A stretch of DNA of 61,131 nucleotides from a virus: positions 1 through 61,131 of the IMG/VR virus record IMGVR_UViG_3300032284_003381. The stretch is one strand, 5' to 3'. Position 1 is the stretch's first letter. Each line of letters begins with the position of its first letter. This document shows, in pieces, positions 52,772-58,774 of this stretch. The notes under the pieces were generated by a model that was not told the DNA's origin, made no database searches, and saw only the letters and a list, made by a program, of their open reading frames with translations. The position numbers and the translations under genes are program-made.

Positions 52772-53323
52772 TCACATAAAAAATACAATATAACATAGAC
52801 CGATGATTTGTGCAGCAATGATTCCAAGTAGAATTTTATCAGAAGCAGAATATCCAGAAACTTCTGCACGACTTTGAATTTCGTCAGCGATTCCTAAACT
52901 ATTCAATTTATTCGAAAAATCACTAGGTTGGTCCTTAACAGCCTTGACCGCAGCAACTATGGCTTCGATCATTTCTTCTTTTGTAACATGACAATCATTT
53001 TCAACGTTCAAAACAGAAACCGCTGGAGCATTTGTACTAATATGTTCCACAAGTTGCATTTGAACTTTTGGATCAATAGATTCTACTTTTTGCTCAACAA
53101 CCTGTCCTGTTTTAACATCTAAAGTTTCGATTGTACGTTCAAAAACAAATGGCTTGGTCTTTTCTTTTACACGCTTCTGTAAACGTAAAGGACGTTCATC
53201 TTCAATGTGAAGCTCAATTGTTCGTTCACCTTGTCCATCTTCGTCTTTTACTTCTGTGATTCTCTTTTCAACTCGACGACCATCATCAAGCACCCATCTT
53301 TCGACATCTTCAAAGTCATCCAT
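52772..53323 (-). CDS. Hypothetical membrane-anchored protein
   Basis: 183 aa with GGAGGAATT directly before the ATG. A charged N-terminal half, many Glu/Lys/Arg and a Val/Glu-rich strand area (residues 55-90), then a helical segment and a C-terminal membrane helix (ILLGIIAAQIIGLCYIVFFM). A tail-anchored topology, cytoplasmic N-terminus. Function unknown. Confidence 0.6.
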   Translation of the reverse strand: MDDFEDVERWVLDDGRRVEKRITEVKDEDGQGERTIELHIEDERPLRLQKRVKEKTKPFVFERTIETLDVKTGQVVEQKVESIDPKVQMQLVEHISTNAPAVSVLNVENDCHVTKEEMIEAIVAAVKAVKDQPSDFSNKLNSLGIADEIQSRAEVSGYSASDKILLGIIAAQIIGLCYIVFFM

Positions 53324-53372
53324 AATTCCTCCAATATAGAAGTGGCGGTCTATTATTATATATTCAAGTAGA

Positions 53373-53723
53373 TCATTTTTTTGGTCGAACTCTTATCTCT
53401 ATAATATTTACCGATTTGTCAAAAGTTTGAAATGCACTAATTTCAGCTAGATTCTGAGCATCTTCATACGTTTCAGCTACAATTGTAGAAAGATTCTTGT
53501 ATTCTATTCCTAATCCCTGATTAAATCTCACAACTGCTTCCCAATTAAGCACTTGCGGACTTTTTAAAATTTCAATTGCCGATTCGACTGCTAATTCGTA
53601 ACTATCAAACTCTTTTTCATTTATAACAATTTCGTTATTTGGCACTGATTCTTTTTTTAGAATAAATTTTCCATTATTTGGAAAAATAATAAAGCCATTC
53701 ATCATTAAATCACGCAATTCCAT
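53373..53723 (-). CDS. Hypothetical small alpha/beta protein
   Basis: 116 aa from the ATG with GGGGACTGTAAAG upstream; a start five codons earlier overlaps the preceding gene. Two similar alpha/beta halves (SYELAVESAIEILKS, TYEDAQNLAEISAF) suggest a small duplicated domain. Function unknown. Confidence 0.5.
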   Translation of the reverse strand: MELRDLMMNGFIIFPNNGKFILKKESVPNNEIVINEKEFDSYELAVESAIEILKSPQVLNWEAVVRFNQGLGIEYKNLSTIVAETYEDAQNLAEISAFQTFDKSVNIIEIRVRPKK

Positions 53724-53725
53724 CT

Positions 53726-54250
53726 TTACAGTCCCCATTTGAGTTTCAAAATTTCCAGAATTTCTTTTTTATTTTTTTCTGCAATTTCTGCTAATTGTCG
53801 TTTTTCCAATGGTTTTCTTTGTCGTTCTATTTTTCTAGAAAGATTAAATAAATGCTCAATTTTATCTTCCCAATCTTCATAAGGAGCATATCCTTCTAGT
53901 TCGCCACCAACTTCTTTATACACTGTTTGCCCTTCATACTTAACTGTGATTTCACGAAAATGCGATAAAACAGATATTGTCATGTTCATGCCACGAGATA
54001 AACCATCAAAATGAACTCCAATTTGATAACTTTCTTGTTCATCATCTAGGGTAGGAATATCTCCTTCATCTTTTGCATCTTCTTCAAAAGGATCAGAAAG
54101 ATAGCTTGTATCAAAATACAATCCGCCTTGTCGAATTATTGGGTATCCTAAAAACTTGGCAATTGTAGAAAACTTTCCTTCAAGTCCCATATATCCTTTT
54201 TTCATAGCCTCGATAGTTCGGGCTTCTTTAAGCATTTGCTCTTTATTCAT
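53726..54250 (-). CDS. Conserved phage hypothetical protein
   Basis: 174 aa with GAGGGGGC before the ATG. Helical N-terminus and C-terminus around a beta middle (SYQIGVHFDGLSRGMNMTIS). A C-terminal Lys/Glu-rich helix. It is the first gene of the leftward block that starts in the 64-bp divergent gap with the metalloprotease. Confidence 0.55.
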   Translation of the reverse strand: MNKEQMLKEARTIEAMKKGYMGLEGKFSTIAKFLGYPIIRQGGLYFDTSYLSDPFEEDAKDEGDIPTLDDEQESYQIGVHFDGLSRGMNMTISVLSHFREITVKYEGQTVYKEVGGELEGYAPYEDWEDKIEHLFNLSRKIERQRKPLEKRQLAEIAEKNKKEILEILKLKWGL

Positions 54251-54314
54251 ATTTGCCCCCTCAATTCATATATATTAGTGTCACAGCAATAGAACAAAAT
54301 ATAGGTGGAAAATC

Positions 54315-56015
54315 ATGTTTAAAGGAATTGCGAACTGGTTTAAATCAATTATAAGTCCAAATAAAGTTAAATCTTTAGCAACAATAGTTTTTCCTACAAA
54401 TCAACAAATAGTGAGCGGAAAGGTCTATCTTAATGACCCAACAAACCCAGACTTGGTTACTGAAGAAATCAATCCCGAAAAGACTATTCTTTCTATGCGT
54501 GCGATAGGAGAACAAGGTGTTGGCTATCCTATGGGAAGTATTCAACAACAAGCATTGGCTCTTAAAATTATGGTCAATGATTCATTGAATTACATGGCAT
54601 CTAAAAGCCCAAAACAAATAAATCATTGGTCTTCAGTTAAATCTTTAAATTTAATTTGTCGTGAAGGAAAAGACATAAACGCATATTATGATCGTGGAGC
54701 TTTAAAATTTTTTTACTTTGGCGATATAGTGCGACAAAAAAATATTTATGCCTGTGATTCCAGACCAGTTGTGTGTCATGAATTTGGTCATGCATTTTTA
54801 GACATTTTACGTCCTGACTTTTGGAGCGCACAATCAGCAGAAGTTTGGGCATTTAGCGAAGCATTTGGAGATATGACTGCAATTTTATCAATGATACAAT
54901 TCGATAAATTGCTGCAAAGAGCCATCGAAGAAACACACGGCGACCTATTAAAATCAAATATTATAACCAGAATGGCAAGTGAAATGGGATCTGGTTTATA
55001 TCATCTTACAAACGGACAAAATGGAGAATTGCCATATTGTCTACGGGATTTATCCAATGATTTTAAATATGTTCAACCTGAAAAATTGCCTACAGAAGGT
55101 CGTGATGATGAAATCATAAATGAATGTCATAGTTTTAGCAGAATATTTAGCGGTGCTTTTTATGAACTTTTAATTAAAATGGCAAATCAAAATTCTGAAC
55201 TGCCAATCATTGATGCAATTAAGTCCGCAAGCGATACTCTTGCCAACTATTTACTTAAAGCTGTGGCAACAGTTCCTCTAACTGTGCGACTTTTTGAAGC
55301 AATGTGCAATCAAATGATGCAAATTGATAAAGCTGAAGGTGGAAAATATCAAAATATTATGACCGAAGTCTTTACAAAAAGAAATTTAATTTCCGCACAA
55401 GTTATGACGCTTGAAGATATCGACATGGAAACCTTTATCAAAGACGTGAAGGAACCACACGAAATTCAAGTTCATGGTGAAAACAAAATTGTTAGAACTT
55501 TATCGACCAAAAATATAAAATTATCAGAAAAATTAGAAATATTTGCACTTGAAAAAAATGAATTATTCAATCTTGAAATTGAAGTTCCAAATCAGGCAGC
55601 TTATTATTTCAATGAAGAAAACAAGTTAGTTAATATTGTCGAAGCAGATGAGAACGAAATTGTTGATGCCGCACATACATGTCTCCATATATTGAATATG
55701 AAAAATTTGGTTGGAGAACATGAAAATGCTTTGTTTCAAGAGGAAAATGGAAAATTAGTTCGAAAACAAATTGTTTGCAAATGCAACAAGCCAAACTATT
55801 GCGACCCAAATGCTCCAGAATACAATAAACCTTGGAAGCCAGTAAACAATTCTGGTTGCGTTTCTTGCGTCCAAAGAAACTGCAAGCCTAGATCTTGCGA
55901 TTGCAATCCTGTTGAAAAAGTTCCTCCTCCAAAATTAGGCTGTTACACAACAGTCTCAAAAAGTGGAACAAAAACCTATCGCTATGGAAGCTCTGCTTCT
56001 AGAAAAGTTTGTTAA
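54315..56015 (+). CDS. M4/thermolysin-like zinc metalloprotease with Cys-rich C-terminus
   Basis: 566 aa. VCHEFGHAFLDI supplies HExxH (His 155, Glu 156, His 159), and FSEAFGDMTAI supplies the third ligand Glu 182 with Asp 186, the arrangement of the thermolysin (M4) family. No signal peptide is obvious. Residues 500-560 contain a Cys-rich stretch (CKCNKPNYCDP, CVSCVQRNCKPRSCDCNP) of disulfide or metal-binding appearance. AGGTGGAAAATC precedes the ATG and a strong terminator follows. The propeptide usual in M4 enzymes is not seen. The target is unknown. Confidence 0.8.
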   Translation: MFKGIANWFKSIISPNKVKSLATIVFPTNQQIVSGKVYLNDPTNPDLVTEEINPEKTILSMRAIGEQGVGYPMGSIQQQALALKIMVNDSLNYMASKSPKQINHWSSVKSLNLICREGKDINAYYDRGALKFFYFGDIVRQKNIYACDSRPVVCHEFGHAFLDILRPDFWSAQSAEVWAFSEAFGDMTAILSMIQFDKLLQRAIEETHGDLLKSNIITRMASEMGSGLYHLTNGQNGELPYCLRDLSNDFKYVQPEKLPTEGRDDEIINECHSFSRIFSGAFYELLIKMANQNSELPIIDAIKSASDTLANYLLKAVATVPLTVRLFEAMCNQMMQIDKAEGGKYQNIMTEVFTKRNLISAQVMTLEDIDMETFIKDVKEPHEIQVHGENKIVRTLSTKNIKLSEKLEIFALEKNELFNLEIEVPNQAAYYFNEENKLVNIVEADENEIVDAAHTCLHILNMKNLVGEHENALFQEENGKLVRKQIVCKCNKPNYCDPNAPEYNKPWKPVNNSGCVSCVQRNCKPRSCDCNPVEKVPPPKLGCYTTVSKSGTKTYRYGSSASRKVC

Positions 56016-56051
56016 AAAACTATTGATCGAGATTTAATTCGTGTTTATGTT

Positions 56052-56087
56052 TATCGGACTTGTAAAAACAAGTCCGATATTTTTTTT
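56052..56087 (+). terminator. Intrinsic terminator after the metalloprotease gene
   Basis: TATCGGACTTGT pairs with ACAAGTCCGATA (12 bp), AAAA loop, then eight T. Confidence 0.94.
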
Positions 56088-56102
56088 AAAAATAAAAAAA
56101 TA

Positions 56103-56133
56103 TTGATATTTTTTGAGATTTCTAATCTATGAT
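56103..56133 (+). promoter_or_regulatory. Possible sigma-70-like promoter for the poly-Asp gene
   Basis: TTGATA, 19 bp, TATGAT. The spacer is longer than ideal, so this is weak. It lies between the terminator and the AAGGAGA site. Confidence 0.35.
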
Positions 56134-56165
56134 ATGTATCAACAGTTTTCAAAAGGAGACATAAC

Positions 56166-56513
56166 GTGAGTATGAACAACAAATTTAACGCCTATAAAGA
56201 TCGTTATACAACCTTCTTTTCAGATGATTGGAATGACGATGATGATGAAGATGATGAAGATGACGACGATTGGGACGATGAATACGATGAAGATGATGAC
56301 GACGACGATGACGATGATGATTTAAAACAATGGTATAATAACAACGACGATGATGACGACGATGACGATGATGACGACGATGACGATGATGACGACGATG
56401 ACGATGATGACGACGATGATTGGGACGATGATGACGATTGGGACGACGAATTTGACGACGATGATGATGACGATGACGATGATTGGGACGACGATGAAGA
56501 TGAAGATGAATAA
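56166..56513 (+). CDS. Poly-aspartate protein
   Basis: 115 aa, GTG start with AAGGAGACATAAC upstream. After 20 ordinary residues (MSMNNKFNAYKDRYTTFF) the protein is about 80 percent Asp with scattered Trp, Tyr, Phe and Glu (WDD, WDDE, LKQWYNNN). It is extremely acidic and intrinsically disordered; possible roles (DNA mimic, cation binding, charge shield) are speculation. Codons alternate GAT/GAC. The strong ribosome site, its own promoter region and the terminator upstream argue it is a real gene. Confidence 0.7.
   Translation: MSMNNKFNAYKDRYTTFFSDDWNDDDDEDDEDDDDWDDEYDEDDDDDDDDDDLKQWYNNNDDDDDDDDDDDDDDDDDDDDDDDDDWDDDDDWDDEFDDDDDDDDDDWDDDEDEDE
56220..56510 (+). repeat. Low-complexity GAT/GAC tract
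   Basis: Almost continuous GAY codons with short TGG and TTT interruptions. Reads open in both strands (antisense poly-Ile/Val and His/Arg frames), so overlapping frames here are shadows. Confidence 0.9.
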
Positions 56514-56515
56514 AA

Positions 56516-57139
56516 ATGACTCCTGCAATTGAGTATTTGATTAGAACTGATTGCATAAAAAAAATGATGCTTATTCCTTGCTCATTGTTTTTAAATGGCA
56601 AAAATAATGAGCAAAAGTTAGTCATTACAATCAGCGAAGAATTTAATCGTAGTAAATTTTTTTCAATAAAACATTGGCAAATATCGACCTGCTCGAAAGA
56701 GCAGGTTTTGCCATGTATGACCGAATATCGTGTTTTAAAAACATCTTTATTTACAGATAAAAATGTAATATTAAAAGAATATAATTTAATTCCATGCAAG
56801 CAACAATCAATAGATTCAAATCACAACTATAGTCGTGGACCGATGTCATCGGAATTATATTCTTATTATTTTGAAAATACAATAAATGGCTATGAATATA
56901 AAAGTTTAAGAACAAATTGGCTTTGGAACGAATTTATAAAAATTTATATTCCAAATTTATATTCCTGTTCAAGATATATACCTTCAGCATTTCATACAAA
57001 AAACGATGTTGCAGAAAAACAACGTGATTTGGTTAGTGAATTAATGAAAAAAGAATGGGAATATTGGCAAATGTGGCAAAAACACTTGCTTCAAAATCCC
57101 GCAGAAATTATTTTTCACAAGGAATATTTGAATATGTAA
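56516..57139 (+). CDS. Hypothetical protein, start uncertain
   Basis: 207 aa from ATG 56516, or 140 aa from ATG 56718. The longer form contains a terminator-like hairpin (56687-56706) inside the coding region; the shorter starts just after it. The C-terminal part is Tyr/Trp/Asn-rich and helical (WNEFIKIYIPNLYSCSRYIP). No known motif. It is followed by the cysteine protease gene. Confidence 0.5.
   Translation: MTPAIEYLIRTDCIKKMMLIPCSLFLNGKNNEQKLVITISEEFNRSKFFSIKHWQISTCSKEQVLPCMTEYRVLKTSLFTDKNVILKEYNLIPCKQQSIDSNHNYSRGPMSSELYSYYFENTINGYEYKSLRTNWLWNEFIKIYIPNLYSCSRYIPSAFHTKNDVAEKQRDLVSELMKKEWEYWQMWQKHLLQNPAEIIFHKEYLNM
56687..56709 (+). terminator. Terminator-like hairpin with GAAA loop inside an ORF
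   Basis: ACCTGCTC, GAAA, GAGCAGGT then TTT: a perfect 8-bp GC-rich stem with a stable tetraloop and a short U-run. It would attenuate or end the poly-Asp transcript about 190 nt after its stop. Confidence 0.55.
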
Positions 57140-57149
57140 GGATTTGCCA

Positions 57150-57803
57150 TTGAAAAACTTAATTGTCATTTTATGGTGCTTTATATTAACAATAAAACAA
57201 ATTGATTATTGTCAATATAATTTACATCCCAATGTTGCTGAACACAAAATAAAACAAATAGATGAATTGGCTGATGTTATGGTCCCAATTCCTATGGAAC
57301 ATAGAGTCTTTAATAAGACCGGCAATCAATGTACTTGGTGTGCTTTGGAAACATGTGGCAGATATGCACAAGAAAACAAACTAATTAATTTGGCAAAAGA
57401 TCCAGATTGCGAAGGATATAGCACATTAATAGATGTCATTAAAAAACTCAAAAAATTAGATGTCAAATTTGAACAATCAACAAACAAACTGGATCGAAGA
57501 TTAATTATAAAATCTGTAGTTAAAGAAAAAAGAGGATGTTTGTTTGGCGTGAGAAATAAAAATACAGGTCATGCCATGACATTAGTCCACTATGATGAAA
57601 AAAATAAAATCGTAAAATTCATCAATAATAGCGACCCAAATTTAAAAATTCGCACATGGAGCATGGACGAATTTAACAAAAGATGGGATGGATGGATTTG
57701 TGTAGTTTATGCTGACAAAGATATAATTCGGCAAAAAAATAAAAAAGAATATTTACAACTTTTACAAGCCAAAATGCTTATTTGCAATTACAATTTTTTT
57801 TAG
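57150..57803 (+). CDS. Secreted papain-like (C39-like) cysteine protease
   Basis: 217 aa from the TTG at 57150 with AAGGA seven bases upstream. An N-terminal hydrophobic segment (LIVILWCFILTI) acts as signal or anchor. The catalytic Cys lies in NQCTWCALETCGRYAQ (Cys 61 or 64), His 141 in GHAMTLVHY, then FINNSDP with Asn 159/160, the Cys-His-Asn order of papain-like folds. It may be a lysis, entry or host-processing enzyme outside the membrane. The 3' end overlaps the leftward gene at 57778 by 26 nt. Confidence 0.72.
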   Translation: MKNLIVILWCFILTIKQIDYCQYNLHPNVAEHKIKQIDELADVMVPIPMEHRVFNKTGNQCTWCALETCGRYAQENKLINLAKDPDCEGYSTLIDVIKKLKKLDVKFEQSTNKLDRRLIIKSVVKEKRGCLFGVRNKNTGHAMTLVHYDEKNKIVKFINNSDPNLKIRTWSMDEFNKRWDGWICVVYADKDIIRQKNKKEYLQLLQAKMLICNYNFF

Positions 57804-58038
57804 CAAATGTTAATTTTTGATGTCTAACATACTTGTTGTGTTTGTGAAATCGATCTTTTGCAGTTGGCGGTAAATCGTTTTGGCTATAAGTTGGAAAAGC
57901 TCCGGGCAATTCTGCGCTCATATCATTTCTTTTCTCATCTCCACCATCTGGTCCGTCTGTGCCTGATGGATTTCCAGCAGATCCACCATAAAACTCTAGT
58001 TTTTGACGATTATTTATCCACTTCGAAAATGCTTCCAT
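57778..58038 (-). CDS. Small phage protein with capsid-targeting-like N-terminus
   Basis: 86 aa. A strong GGAGGATAT site precedes the ATG. Begins MEAFSKWINNRQKL, then a Gly/Asp-rich stretch (GGSAGNPSGTDGPDGGDEKR) and a basic tail ending CNCK. Together with a TAAATA box upstream, it looks like a late, virion- or assembly-linked protein. No domain known. Confidence 0.6.
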   Translation of the reverse strand: MEAFSKWINNRQKLEFYGGSAGNPSGTDGPDGGDEKRNDMSAELPGAFPTYSQNDLPPTAKDRFHKHNKYVRHQKLTFAKKNCNCK

Positions 58039-58051
58039 ATATCCTCCACTA

Positions 58052-58057
58052 TATTTA
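58052..58057 (-). promoter_or_regulatory. TAAATA late-promoter-like element
   Basis: On the minus strand ACGTAAATATAG is directly followed by GGAGGATAT and the ATG at 58038; -10, ribosome site and start all lie within 22 nt. Confidence 0.4.
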
Positions 58058-58660
58058 CGTCCAATATTGCAGATTTTGTTTTTTTAAAAAGTAAAGATAT
58101 TTTTCATAGCCATTTTCAGCTTCAGAAATTAAATCTAATCCAGCCAAATCTGTGCTAAAACTTTTCTTGAAGCGATCTAAATCAAATGGTTGCATTAATT
58201 GTTTTAAAGATAAATAATTTTCTATCCATGAATTACATCTGCCAGTAATTAAATCTTCCCACGTCAATAAAATAGCATTTGGCGTTCTTTTTGCCATTTC
58301 ACACAATCTTCTTAGCCGAAATAGATAATATCGTGTTGCAAAAGAAGGTTTCATTTTATCATTGCCAATTAAAAAATTTAAAACTGGTTTAGGTTCTCTA
58401 ATGACATAAATAAATTTACATTTTTTATATGCGGCTTTTGTTGTTAAATCAATGTTTTTATTCAATTCTTCCATATAAATTGCAGAACGATTGTTGCATT
58501 TGTGATATTGTTCTGTTAAAAGCAATAAGTCAGTTGGACAAGAATAAGGATTGATATTACTCAATTGATATTGTTGAATTTTTGGATGTTGATTCAAAGA
58601 TTCACACAATGATGCAGAACCTGAATAAAAATGACTGCATACAAAAAGAATTTTTTTCAT
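58055..58660 (-). CDS. Sulfotransferase-like protein 2
   Basis: 201 aa from the ATG at 58660 (a longer reading to 58810 overlaps the portal gene and has no ribosome site; AAGG precedes the chosen ATG at some distance). KILFVCSHFYSGSASLCESL is a diverged PAPS-binding loop (usually GxxRSGST). KFIYVIREPKPVLNFLIGND is the 3'-phosphate site with the Arg-Glu-Pro triad, and the ILLTWEDLIT strand matches the family order. Less typical than the first sulfotransferase. It is divergent from the portal gene. Confidence 0.65.
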   Translation of the reverse strand: MKKILFVCSHFYSGSASLCESLNQHPKIQQYQLSNINPYSCPTDLLLLTEQYHKCNNRSAIYMEELNKNIDLTTKAAYKKCKFIYVIREPKPVLNFLIGNDKMKPSFATRYYLFRLRRLCEMAKRTPNAILLTWEDLITGRCNSWIENYLSLKQLMQPFDLDRFKKSFSTDLAGLDLISEAENGYEKYLYFLKKQNLQYWT

Positions 58661-58774
58661 AAACGATATAACCTTGTTTTTACCAAAAAACATAATTGCA
58701 TTCATATCTATTAGAGGAAAATTTCCAGATATTTTCTTACTATTATCTAATAGACTCAATTTGAAAGGGCTAAA

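Noticed and set aside
56185-56799. Antisense His/Arg-rich and Ile/Val-rich frames across the poly-Asp gene
   Set aside because: They are mirror images of GAT/GAC codons and lack ribosome sites.
58707-58754. 8-bp inverted repeat between the sulfotransferase-like gene and the portal gene
   Set aside because: Short, AT-rich and expected by chance; no functional context.
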